A DNA stretch of 64,000 nucleotides from Symsagittifera roscoffensis (GCF_963678635.1 NC_087064.1:46733346-46797345), one strand, 5' to 3'. Counted from the stretch's first letter, positions 23,111 to 32,909 are shown. Numbers and translations: made by a program. Notes: generated by a model from the letters alone, not told the origin.

Positions 23111-23827
23111 TTACTTAGTGAGTCTCAGCTCCTTGTTTGAGAATCTCCTGATTTCGTCTATCTTTCTCATGGGCTCTAACTCCTCGGGTTCTTTCATGTT
23201 CACCCTCATCGGCTTGCTTTGCTGCATATCCAGCAGTGCTAGTAAGAGTAAGGCTTTCGCTCGCTCATCGCCTTCTCTCAGCAGCTTAACACAGGTGTTC
23301 AATGCAGGTACTGAAATCTGCTCTATCATGAATCGAATGAAACAGAGAGCGTCTCTCCGCTTCGCACACGCTACTGCTGCTCCCTCTTGGACTATCAGAT
23401 CCCTCAGGCTCGTCATAAGGGAAACCTTCTCTTCTTTTGACCTCTTCCTTTCTTCTGAATCATACTCTTCGCGAGTCAGTCCCATCATGCACCAGGCAAA
23501 CCTCAGTTGTAACTCCGTTCTTACATAAGGTACTGCCACGAGAGCGTGTATTCTTGGCGTAGTCCTCATCTCTTCTTCAAAGTACCTTAATACCACTGCT
23601 TTCCATGGAAGGCTCACCAACTGCTCCATCGTTTCTGCCTGTATCTCAGACGACGCTAAAGTCCCGTACGCCTTCTGCTTGAGGGTGGTGCCTAGATAAC
23701 CCTCCATGGCACTCTTGTCTTCCAGAGCCATCACGTACCCTCTAGCCGAGTTTCGGTACTCCAACATTTCCATGTATCCACCGGCGGGTTCATCTATCAA
23801 CACAGCCTCCGATACTGTCAGTCGGTT
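23111..23827 (-). pseudogene. Accessory chain, 230-codon module, unknown
   Basis: Open and in frame with both neighbours, bounded by TAG (23,828-23,830) before and TAA (23,111-23,113) after. It looks all-helical and charged (REEYDSEERKRSKEEKVSL, IRRFSNKELRLTK). The first codons after the upstream stop read on without an ATG (NRLTVSEAVLIDEP), which supports continuation of the same protein rather than a new gene. No family recognised. Confidence 0.55.
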
Positions 23828-24856
23828 CTATTCTACTGGTACTAGTTGTCCTGCGACATTTCCCTTTCCGTGATTCATGGGAGATGGCTTAAAGTCTTTC
23901 ATTGTGCTCTCTCCACATTGGCTGAGTATTTCCATTTCTAAGGTTGCTCCAGTCAGAGTGCGGTCACTCCTTCTGGATTTATAACCTGTTGAATTTATTC
24001 CCGCCATGAGAATGGGTGGCACCATCGCTATATCAGTCAACATTTTATCTGTGCCAGGCAATTGATAGTCACCTTGTCCCAAATCCATGACCTCTTCGAC
24101 TCGTTTACTTTTCGCTGAATTGACAGCTTTCATCGATATCTCCGAATCCACCTTCGTCTTTCCTACTCTCCTCGGCATCACTCTGCTGCCCAACTTCATT
24201 TTCATCGCATTGATCTTATCAATCACCAATTTCGATCGTATCGTTCCTCTCCTGGTTCTTGACAGATACACCACCTCTCCTTTATTGTCCTGCGGTGTCA
24301 TCTTGATGGGAGAATTCGCTTCACTTTCATCAGTGGCTGAGTCAATCAACAACTCACTCAATCTCCCTTCACACTCATCAAGCTTGTCAAGGACTTCCCG
24401 CATCAAGGGTCGATTGAGACCTGTTTTCAGAATGGACTGGGTCCCATAGCTCTGAACCACTGTCCAGACTTCTTCCATGAACGCCACTCTGTCCAATCTG
24501 CATCCCGTCCTACTTTCATGGTCTCGGTGATGTACTTCCCATTCTTCTTCAGTAGAGCTGCCCTCCGGCAAATTCCATTTCATTTCCATAAAGGCTGACG
24601 GAGGCTCCAGTGTCGAAATGCCTTCATCCGCTGGCTCAGTCGTCTCCAACGTATCTGCGTTGTTCTCAAGATCACTGAAGATATTGAAATCCAGGCTGGA
24701 TACTCCTCCTGTCGATGCCCTGTCGTCTTCCCCACCAGCTTGACTTGCATCTTGTTGCATGGGTTCTTCGGTTTGACGGCTTCCTCCTTGTCCTTCATCT
24801 CCTTCTGACATATCCTTCTTTGAGCTCGAGGGTCCTTGCTTATCATTGTCGGTTCC
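23828..24856 (-). pseudogene. Accessory chain, 327-codon acidic module, unknown
   Basis: The frame is open from just after the TAA at 24,857-24,859; the first ATG is at 24,811. The N-terminal third is disordered and acidic with Q/S/T (MSEGDEGQGGSRQTEE, then many D/E). The later part has basic patches (LSRTRRGTIRSK, RVMPRRVGKTK). This acidic-then-basic layout is like a linker or phosphoprotein-like segment between folded modules. It is in the same frame as the modules on both sides. No catalytic motif is seen. Confidence 0.55.
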
Positions 24857-25906
24857 TTACGGAAACTTCGGTATTATCAATGTACCGGCCGATCCATCTT
24901 CCTCTTTTCCATGGACCACTTTGATTTCCTCGCAGCCGAAGGGTTCTAGGGAGGTTCTCGCCTGCAGTGTTCCTCCCACTCTCAACTCCGGTTTCACACT
25001 AGTCAGGATCAAGGAGGCTTCAGGCAGTTCGGTCCTGCCTCTCATCTTCATCGGAGCTAAGCCTAATCCCGTCCATTCTTCATCAAATCTTCCAGGCTTG
25101 GGAGTCGCGGCGTTCCTTATTCGCCTTCTCGTCGCTTGATCCGTATATGCAAATCGTGTGTATTGTAACACGGCGGCATTTCTCCCTACAAAGTATAGAT
25201 CCATCGTTCCCACGAAATTCCCTATTCTCCTCTCATTGGTTTCGAACGCTCTCAACCTAGGAGTTTGTACCACGGAGACTGCTCCGAGTAACATCCTTCT
25301 TATCAGAGGGAATTCAGGGATTGCCTCCGGCAGCTTCTCGTAATCACCCCAGTCCTTCGTTTCTTCTCTCACTTTATGATATGCTCCAGTGAGACGAGGC
25401 ACTCTGGTCATTTCACCATTCGTTTTATCATAGGGTCTCAGATTCCAAAGCCTCGGAAACACTTCGATGTGTCCTCTTTCTACTTCTCCCATGCGATCAC
25501 GGAAATGATCGTCAAAATTGATGACTGTCATCTCTGGCTCTGATATTTTCGCAAACATCAGATCTTCGCTCATGAGCTCCCGCAATGTGTGCTGCTCACA
25601 CCAGTTTAGTGCATTACCGTCCACTGCTGATATGAGGTTCAGGTGCAGCACCGACCTCCTATATGCCTCCACCTTAACGTCAGGGAACGCAAACGTGACT
25701 GCTGGTCCATAGATCACTGTCACAAACTCCGTGACTCCTCTGATCAGCGCTAAGGGATCGGTTCTCATAGCCAAGCTCAGATCAGTTAACAGGGGCATGC
25801 CTCCAACATGTCGTCTAACATCTTCTTCTCTCTCGATAGTCTCGTCTTCTCCCGTTGCAAAGCGATTTTGTTGTAAGAGATATTGGATAAGAGTGTGTCT
25901 CAGGTC
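24857..25906 (-). pseudogene. Accessory chain, 313-codon module, unknown
   Basis: Starts in frame straight after the TGA at 25,907-25,909. Coding sense continues through about 36 codons before the first ATG at 25,798, so the TGA looks like a nonsense change inside one protein. The content is globular and mixed alpha/beta (VTVIYGPAVTFAFPDVKVEA, LYFVGRNAAVLQYTRF). It ends TLIIPKFP before TAA, which is followed without a frame change by the acidic module. No family recognised. Confidence 0.6.
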
Positions 25907-27055
25907 TCATATCTTATTCCACGAGTCCGTGGATTTCTTCATATCTAAATTCCTCACTCTCTCTCTCATCTGCTCTGGACAACGTGTCAATTTCATTAGT
26001 CCTCCCAAGTTTCCGTGGGTAATCGCAATCAATCTCAGAAGTCCATCTAACCGCAGGTTCTGGATTCCTTCGGTGAGCAGCATCGCCGGTCCTTTCACGA
26101 AACTCTCTGCTCCAAATGTCACGAACAAGGCTATTAGTTCCACTATTGACACTTCCACTACTGCTTGGAGGAATTCTTTTATCAAGTAATGAGAGACTTT
26201 CGGGTAGACTTTTGCCAAGAAGGACGCGGTCCATCCGGCTCCCAACCCTTCTAGCATGCTGTCTGTCCGTTCAAAGCCTTCCTGTCCCTTCACTTCCTGG
26301 GTCCAGAAAGTTTCCAGGGTAATCTGACACATTCTGTTTACAAACTCAGCAGTCTTTTCTCCGGCATTTTCCGCCAGGTTCACCTCCTTTAACAAGTAGG
26401 CATGGATCTTCGTGATCATCACAGGGCCTTGCTCAAAAGCATCTGCACCCAATGCCGCTACTCGAGGATTCAGGTGTAGCCACTGGTTGGCTTCCGGCTT
26501 GGTTCTCAAAACCATCGCCTCCAAATGAGCTCTAGTCTCTAGTGAATTTTTCCTTCTCGTGTTCTCACCAGTCACTTCCATTGCTCGGAACCATAAGTCG
26601 TTGGACATCGCTACGATCACTCGATGGTCGTCGTCTATTCCCGGTTTCAGTTTGAGCTGTCGACTGAAGTTGGACAGTTCCAACCCCAGCACCTCGTCCA
26701 ACACTAACATGTGTAGCGCATGGTCCTTGAATCCTCTCATCGTGTTCGAGATATCTGACCACACTGCAGGTAGTTCAGCCTTGAGTGGCCTCAGGTTCTC
26801 CATCTCTATCATGCTATTTGGGGCTGATATGATCACATCATATTTTCTTTCCAAAAGCAAGGTTACAATTGCATACACGAATTTCAGTCCATCCGGGAGA
26901 TGTGCATACCCCGGAGACAACGCGAATACTACTCTCGGTGTCACTTTGGTGAACGACCCCTCCTTCGTCGCATCCACCACTTCACCCATCGACTCAAGGA
27001 TATCTTTTATTGATGGCCACACAGCATTCTCTGCCGTTGTGGGATCTCTGAGTCT
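25907..27055 (-). pseudogene. Accessory chain, 371-codon module, possible second SGNH-like fold
   Basis: The frame reads open from about 27,060. The frame break before it, at 27,060-27,100, coincides with a short inverted repeat. Together with the end of the preceding module (TIVFAGINDHL), this region shows a GIND followed later by GIDDDHRVIV, reminiscent of blocks III and V (G-x-N-D and D-x-x-H) of SGNH hydrolases, but no clean GDS block is seen. The rest is helical (VEVSIVELIALFVTF). The nucleotide context is continuous with the next module, interrupted only by TGA. Function uncertain. Confidence 0.5.
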
Positions 27056-27057
27056 GC

Positions 27058-27971
27058 TCAGAAAACCTCTATTAATGACCTGCTCAGATGGTCATTAATG
27101 CCAGCAAACACGATCGTAATTGGATTCATGTCCGTCTGCCTTTGTACCCCTATAGCCAGAGATACCGAATGCAGTAGGTCCAGGTCAACCGCTGCCAACA
27201 TTATGACGTCCGGCCAAAACAGAGACTTGGAGGTGTACACGAACTCTGAATTCGCTACTATCATAATCTTGGCCTTCCTCATTTCTGCTTTGTCATAGGC
27301 GGCGAAGATGGTCTCATCTTTCATTATCGCTTTCAATTCGCCGTATCTTTGGACATCACCATCTTGATTCACTAGTTTTGGGTATAGTCTTTCCTTCACA
27401 TGACCAGGGGGTGTCGTCAGCTGCCTGAACATCTTCACGCGTTGTCCATTCGGCGCTCTCGTCGTCAGGAATCTTCCTGGTCTCTCTTCACGATTCCCCT
27501 CATCATGATTCAACCTCACATCTTGCAATGGTATCGCATTCACTGGTCCCATTGTGTTGTTAGAGGGCAGTCCCTCTAGGTCAGCAAATCTCAAGGCCGT
27601 CGTGGAGCTGAAATTTATACTAGCGGCTATCAACCAGTCTACGCCGGTTATCGAGTACAGTCTGCTGACGGATAGCGTCGCTCCATTCAGCATCCTCCTT
27701 GCATTTTCGATGAAGCTTACCCTCTGGAGATCCAGCTTCATTAGAGATCCAGCTTCACCCTCTGGAGATCCAGCTTCATTAGCTCGTCTTTGTATACATG
27801 CCAGGGAGACGGTATGGGTCTTGACCACATCAACGAGCCTCTGCCCGGGCGACTCTCCTCTCGATTGGTACTCGTCGTCTCCGATCTCGTGTCCGATCTA
27901 GACGTGCTGGCTGTCTCTTCGATTGGGTTGACAGGTCCTATTCTTCTCCTAGGATGGATTGTCCTCCTCAT
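27058..27971 (-). pseudogene. Accessory chain, first module, broken by a 38-bp duplication
   Basis: The ATG at 27,969-27,971 overlaps the TGA of the SGNH ORF as ATGA, so the chain is a downstream cistron that could be reached by reinitiation, or the overlap hides a frameshift. The first 60 or so codons are basic and Pro/Ser/Thr-rich (RRTIHPRRRIGPVNP). They run into a 38-bp tandem duplication (27,719-27,782) that throws the frame and gives an early stop at 27,741. The second frame, to 27,058, is folded-looking and ends with IVFAGINDHL before a second break. The two frames share LMKLDLQRV, the trace of the duplication. Confidence 0.6.
27719..27782 (-). repeat. 38-bp tandem duplication inside the accessory ORF
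   Basis: ACCCTCTGGAGATCCAGC (plus strand) starts at 27,719 and again at 27,757. The unit is 38 bp and about 1.7 copies are present. Since 38 is not a multiple of three, it shifts the frame at this point. Confidence 0.85.
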
Positions 27972-29884
27972 CGGCGCTTCTCCCAATCTGTCCTTTGACC
28001 TGGTTCGCTGGAGCTCTGTTGTCTGTAGTTCGTGACGGCTGGGACCGTCCCCAAGCGTGTTTCTAGGCTAGGAGGCACAAAGGTAGTAATCACCGCGTCA
28101 CTCGCTGTTCCTTCTTCCTTCAGCACTCCTGTGTCAAAGAGTTCCGCCTCTAAATCGTCCAACCGCTCTTGAAAGACTCGATTCAACCAAGCTTGTCCTT
28201 CGATACTATCGAAGTGGATGCCGTCCGTGGTCAGTCTGGCCTGATCGATAGCTCTCAACTCATGCTCGATTTCCATGAGGATCATTCTTCCGGCATTCCG
28301 ACTTGCGAGATTCCTCAAGATGTTATTCCAGCTGACGACTCCTTCGTTGTGCCTTCTTCCTGCTGCTGTTAAGCTCCTCGTGTTCATTGGCACAGTGCAA
28401 ACGGTCAGTACCGCGCAATTGAATTTCTGCCAGAGGGTAGTAAACAAACACACCATCATTGATTCCCATAGTGCTTCCTGCTCATCTGAACCTCTGGAGA
28501 TGTCATTCGTCCCGACCAGGATCATCACATTGGGGATCCTCCCTGGATTCATCAGTTCCACCATTCGATATAACTGGGCTATCGTCGCGCCTCCAAAGGC
28601 CATCACCGTGGTGACCCACGAGGTCCTCAAATTCGATAGTACTCTGACCAAGCTGTCTCCCAGTATCAGATGTGATGTCCCCAGTGGTGGTTGCTGCAGG
28701 TTTACTGCCGGGCTCCAAGTCGCTCGATTGAAGCAAGCTCTCGGATCTGTCTCCGGAACTCCCGTGAAATTATATTTCAATTGATTGTTCTTTTGCACGT
28801 CTATTATGCGAGACACTTTCTTCGCTGGCATCTTCTGTATTCTTCTCTCTGGGGCCTTCGAGCTCCCCATGAGTGGCGTCACGTCACTTATCCCCTGTCT
28901 GATCACGGTCTGGGAGAGTCGTACTCTGCCCGTGTCGTCGATCGTTCCATAGGGTGCAGTCACCCCGGAACCTGGCGCATTCTTGTTGGCGACCAGTCGT
29001 CCAGCTGTCTCTATCAGCTTCCTCACCGTTCGTTCCACGACGGGGTCACCCAAGGTGTCACTAGGGTCTGGGGTCGTTACTCGATCTGTCGCTGTCGGGA
29101 GCCGTGTCTCCGTTGTTTGACTCATTTTTCGAGGCGTCAAGAGCTCCATCGGGGACTGCCCACGAGGAATATTCCTTGCAGGTATCACTTTCTCCACGGC
29201 CGTTGTCAACGCCATCTGTTCCGATCGCTCTTTGTAGTCCTGCCTCAAGCGCTCAATTTCTTGACCCTGCTTTTTGTTGCAGTCTTCGAACAGTCTTCTC
29301 CACATGTCCCGATCGTCCTCCATCTTGAGCATGCTTTTGGTCATCTCGTCCAGCTCCTTTTTCGTCCTTTCCAGTTCATCCTTCATCCCATCCAGATCTT
29401 GCATGGTTTGGTTCGTCTGAACCTTCTGTCCTACTTTCGTCCTCTTTGGTGGCACAGCTGCTCTCAGTGGTGAACCAGACGAGGCAGCCTCGCTGTTCAT
29501 CTCCAGATGCATTCTCGTCAGCCCGGGTTTGGGCTTGGAGGGCATAGGCATTTCACCTGGTTGGTAAGTCCTAGAACTTCCCAATCCAGGCTCATTCGCC
29601 AAGTCACTCCCTGAGAGAGCCCCGTTTCTCCACCTCATCACTCTCATGTTCGGGCGGTCTAGTACTCCCCTCTCTCCATATGCTGCCATCAACAGGACTT
29701 CCGTGGGGCGGTCCCCACGGTTGTCATGCCCCAAGATGTTGATCAGGGCGGTCAGCAACATGACTACCTCTGGGTCCTCCAGAGCGAAGTCTCGATCCAT
29801 CAGCCGACGATAGATCGCATCTATCATCGGTCCTACATATGCCTCTGCCAGGTGCATCAATTCATCCAGGTTGAAATTATCCAT
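27968..29884 (-). CDS. Accessory protein with coiled coil and SGNH-hydrolase domain
   Basis: First gene in the env position, intact over 638 codons from the ATG at 29,882-29,884; an in-frame TGA lies just upstream. Layout: helical N-terminus (about 1-60), low-complexity middle, coiled coil at about 160-235 (LERTKKELDEMTKSMLKM), P/S/T-rich linker, and SGNH fold at about 405-575. The SGNH blocks are visible: LILGDSLVRVL with the nucleophile Ser near 411, AFGGATI near 431, LVGTNDIS near 458-461, and TDGIHFDS with Asp 554 and His 557. Such enzymes are esterases or lipases of cytosolic or secreted type; there is no signal peptide here. Coiled coil plus esterase resembles ORF1p of CR1/L2-type LINEs. 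The substrate is unknown. Confidence 0.8.
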   Translation of the reverse strand: MDNFNLDELMHLAEAYVGPMIDAIYRRLMDRDFALEDPEVVMLLTALINILGHDNRGDRPTEVLLMAAYGERGVLDRPNMRVMRWRNGALSGSDLANEPGLGSSRTYQPGEMPMPSKPKPGLTRMHLEMNSEAASSGSPLRAAVPPKRTKVGQKVQTNQTMQDLDGMKDELERTKKELDEMTKSMLKMEDDRDMWRRLFEDCNKKQGQEIERLRQDYKERSEQMALTTAVEKVIPARNIPRGQSPMELLTPRKMSQTTETRLPTATDRVTTPDPSDTLGDPVVERTVRKLIETAGRLVANKNAPGSGVTAPYGTIDDTGRVRLSQTVIRQGISDVTPLMGSSKAPERRIQKMPAKKVSRIIDVQKNNQLKYNFTGVPETDPRACFNRATWSPAVNLQQPPLGTSHLILGDSLVRVLSNLRTSWVTTVMAFGGATIAQLYRMVELMNPGRIPNVMILVGTNDISRGSDEQEALWESMMVCLFTTLWQKFNCAVLTVCTVPMNTRSLTAAGRRHNEGVVSWNNILRNLASRNAGRMILMEIEHELRAIDQARLTTDGIHFDSIEGQAWLNRVFQERLDDLEAELFDTGVLKEEGTASDAVITTFVPPSLETRLGTVPAVTNYRQQSSSEPGQRTDWEKRR

Positions 29885-29956
29885 TCCGTTCTTCAAGTTC
29901 GATTCAATTTGATTCAAAGGTTTGACTCAAGTGAGTAATTAAATGATCAATCAGGA

Positions 29957-29971
29957 TCTAGAAAAGAAGTC
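29957..29971 (-). promoter_or_regulatory. Candidate 3' splice site before the accessory ORFs
   Basis: The minus strand reads ACTTCTTTTCTAG, a pyrimidine tract ending in AG, about 75 nt before the ATG of the SGNH ORF and inside the 390-bp non-coding gap after the macro module. It is well placed to make a spliced subgenomic mRNA, as for env genes. I could not identify the matching donor. Confidence 0.4.
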
Positions 29972-30277
29972 ACAAATGTCACACTTGTCAGTTTCACCTT
30001 AACATATATCGTTAAAATCTGCTTAAAAACAGTTCAGATAAAAAGACATTTATCCTAAAATTTATTAAAATCAATTGGTCTCTAAAATTTTGGAATTCGA
30101 CCTAAGATTGGACAGTCCAAACTTTGGATCTTTTCCTAAGATCGTCATTCAGCTGTTCATGGTCACTAACCCCTTCTTACCCAAGAGCTTAATAACATAA
30201 CACATAATATAACATAGCACACATATCACACATTACATACAACTTAGTCTTTAGCCTAAGACCCTCTCGCACGTCAC

Positions 30278-30898
30278 TCAGCCTATACTTAAGTAATATT
30301 TCTTATGTAAATATACTTGTATATTAGTATCAGAGAATATCACGTGTACAAGCGCGTACAATTCCCGAAGATGCAGTCGTCCTCTGTTTGGATCGTACAC
30401 TGGAAGCGAGAGCTCCTTCACGTCCATTTCCACGAGGAAGTCCCTCAGCCTCGTCTAGGACAAGACTAGGTTCTCTGGGTCCACGTGCTGCTTCTCCGTC
30501 GCCCTCGTTACCAAGAAGCATAGGTATTTTCCCGGTATCTGTGACGCCGCCGGAGGTAAGGCCGCTACGCCCCCTATCCCTGGTCTTTGCTTCCAAAGGA
30601 ATTCCACGTTTTTGTATTCTCTTTTAAAATCTGCCGCTAACGCTGTCCTAAAACTCATGTCTGCTGTGATTGCTATCGCACATGTTCTATTTGTGAGTAT
30701 GAAATCACTGTCTGTTAGTATTATGTTTCTTGAATATTCATTTGGTAAGTTAAAATATGACTCAACTACTCTACCTATGTCAGGTTTCTTAGGTTCTTCG
30801 CCTGTTTCTGCTACTAAGTCTCCTGTTTCTCTTGCTACTCTTAATTTTTTTTTTATCAAGTTTTCAGTGTGGGTAAGTCCTACCCCCACTCCCCGGAC
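30278..30898 (-). pseudogene. Macro-domain-like module at the Pol C-terminus
   Basis: Macro domains bind or hydrolyse ADP-ribose. Seen in order: a first strand NIILTDSDFI; DMSFRTALAADFKREY, in the place of the MG-x-GIA-x-x-F segment; a GG and strand KYLCFLVTR; then helix LTRLRDFLVE and strands LSLPVYDP and the terminal IQVYLHK. An in-frame TAG at 30,455-30,457 cuts the domain, but the same frame then reads on to a TGA at 30,278. There is no good ATG. The frame joins the acidic integrase tail across an A run at 30,899-30,902 (plus strand) where one base seems lost. The closest pattern I know is OARD1-like macro domains. The N-x-N and triple-Gly binding residues are not obvious. Confidence 0.6.
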
Positions 30899-31716
30899 AA
30901 AATATCCATCGACGTCCCCGTCGATCGCATACCGGGTATCAAGTCGAGGTTAGAAGCTGGAATGAATAGTCGTCCTTCCTGGGCAGCCCAGGAAGGATCA
31001 TCGCGTTCGGTCTTGATGTATTTCAAGCTTTCACGATCTACGTCTTGAATTGTGACGCTGGTCCCCTCTGGGTCCGAGGTCATTTCGTTCAGCCACTCCA
31101 AGACACGCAGGTTTGTCAAGTCTTGTTCATATGACTGCTGTTGCTCGTCGTCGAATTCTACCTCGGGTTTCGACCGGTCGTCGACCCACTCATCATTGTG
31201 ATCATCGACTATGTCAATGTCTTGTGACACAGTTATTTCCTCTAAACCCACTACTTCCTCCACTATCTTCTTCAGATCTATCCTATCCACTACAAAGTCG
31301 TCACCGTAAGGATTATATTTCTTTCCTGGTCTTGTCCCGTCCTTCTGACGAGTCTGTATCGTGAACGGAAGATCCGGTTCCAAGTTCTTGGGAACCTCTA
31401 TCTGTTCGGGATCCTGCCAATCCTCCTCTGCGTAGGGTAAGGTTTCATCGTCCGCTTCGATCACCTCGTTTGGATCCAGGTCCAGCGGTGTATCCGTTCC
31501 TTCCTCCACGACTTCGTTTCCATCGTTCTTCTCCCTGGTGCCCTTCTCGTTGACCTCACAAGCAGGATCCATCATTAGATAATCCCCTTCTTCCATATCT
31601 GCAGGTATACACCAGTCTTCTGTCGATTTTTTGTGTGGCTTGATGTTCTCGTAGTGGGCGGCTCGGCCAGTACTCAGTCTATAAAAGCGTCCCTCCTGGT
31701 GCACCTCTGTAATCAT
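30880..31716 (-). pseudogene. Integrase C-terminal GPF-like module plus acidic tail
   Basis: Starts with MITEVHQEGRFYRL, the strand-rich module that follows the GPF motif in Ty3/Gypsy integrases (WRGPF is readable just upstream in the same frame). A tail of about 230 residues follows, very rich in D and E (EVIEADDETLPYAEED, IDIVDDHNDEW). It is out of frame with the integrase core because of a loss near 31,735. The frame ends at 30,880 in a short out-of-frame tail produced by the break before the macro module. An acidic tail of this length on an integrase is uncommon. Confidence 0.7.
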
Positions 31717-32680
31717 GAAGGGTCCCCTCCACTATAACGTTCTGAAATACCCATACGTAGTCTCCCACCGAGTAAGCTTTTGCACCAGCTGCTTTCTTGT
31801 CGAATCTTTTCCTCTGCCTTGCCTGTGCTTGCTGAGTATTTCGTCTACACAAATCGCTCAACTCCTGTTGGCGTCTGATCACATACCTCACGTAGACCTG
31901 TGGAGACGTTTTCTTTCCCTCATACTCTGGGTAGAAGAAGGTTAAGGGTAAAGACTTCTCGTGTCCAGTTAGCATCATGTGTGGACTGACTCCGGTGGTG
32001 GAGTGCTGCGTGCTGTTATATGCTCCCATCACCTGTGGAAGGTATCTGTCCCAATCGGTCATGTACCTGGAACAATATACTCTCAGCATCGACACTAACG
32101 CCCTATTCTGTCTTTCCACTAAGCCATTCGCCTGAGGGTGGTATGTCGTGGAGTGAGCCTGAGCGACCTGTGAGCGTCTCATAAGCTCTTTCGTGAGCTC
32201 TCCTACGAAAGCTGTTCCATTATCCGATTGAAACGTCAACGGACAACCATGTCTTGCTATCCACGTATTAATCAGGTGGTCGCATGTCTCTTCCGCCGAG
32301 GCAGTTATGCAGGGCACGGCCTCTGCATACTTCGTAAAATGATCTATCATGACCAACACCTGATTATAACCACTCTCTGTCATGCATATCTTCTGGTGAT
32401 CTATCTGCACCACCTCATTGAATTCAGACGACTCGATCGATTGTAATGGAAATCGCAACTTCCTTGGATCCTTGACCTGTTGGCATGACAGACATGCTGT
32501 TACCCACTTCTTGCATGCCTTTTTCATTCCAGGCCACTCAAAGCGCTTCAGGATCCTCTGATATACTTTATCGATCCCCTGATGGCCCATCTGATCATGC
32601 GACCTGAATAATAGTACTGTCTGATAGAGTTGCGGTAACACTATCGCGTTATACTTGTATAGGACTCTTCTTCTGTTCTT
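31679..32680 (-). pseudogene. Giant-element integrase, catalytic core intact
   Basis: Would insert the cDNA into chromosomes. The 320-codon frame (first used codon at 32,641, no ATG; coding sense starts upstream near 32,680) has a zinc module SHDQMGHQG...CLSC (H15, H20, C50, C53). The catalytic triad is Asp 81 (VVQIDHQ), Asp 140 (FQSDNGTAF) and Glu 176 (NGLVERQNR), exactly DD35E. YHPQANG and GVSPHMMLTG are classical Ty3/Gypsy integrase text. The core is complete, but the frame is shifted on both sides: near 32,665 from the RNase H linker and near 31,735 before the GPF module. Confidence 0.9.
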
Positions 32681-32908
32681 TTACAAGCCACAATCCCGTC
32701 CTTGTTCAAATATAGCCTCCTTTCCTTCTGCATGAAGTACTGTCTCAGGATGCGATAACTATCTTCCTCGAGGTCCCCTTTATCCGGAGAACCATTCTCG
32801 ATCCACCTTTTCAGGTTGCTTGTCATGCGATCATTTCTCTGCACCCTTAGAAGATTGGAGAGTCTGTATCTCGCCTTTAAGTACGTCTTCATGACCCTCA
32901 TCTGACTA
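32641..32908 (-). pseudogene. Fragment between linker and integrase
   Basis: An 86-codon frame (LKARYRLSNLLRVQRNDRM, then YLNKDGIVACKR) continues the coding sense from the long linker to the integrase zinc domain, but in a third frame. One-base changes near 32,915 and 32,665 explain the shifts. YLNKDGIVA resembles the strand that precedes the zinc module in Gypsy integrases. Confidence 0.65.
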
Positions 32909-32909
32909 T

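Noticed and set aside
23108-24450. Plus-strand open frames opposite the accessory chain
   Set aside because: They are shadows of the minus-strand coding sequence; hydrophobic Ser/Leu-rich translations are typical antisense products.
30330-30596. An 88-codon minus-strand open frame over the end of the macro module
   Set aside because: It is out of frame with the domain pattern, which continues beyond the TAG in another frame.
30455-30889. A separate gene for the macro module starting at 30,889
   Set aside because: That codon is GTG and the frame is already open upstream to about 30,949. The module is better explained as the continuation of Pol after a frame break.
30880-30905. A fourth LSGE peptide at the end of the acidic integrase tail
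   Set aside because: It lies in the short tail after a probable one-base loss. The macro-module frame reads through the same bases differently, so the peptide is probably an artefact, while the nucleotide core remains notable.
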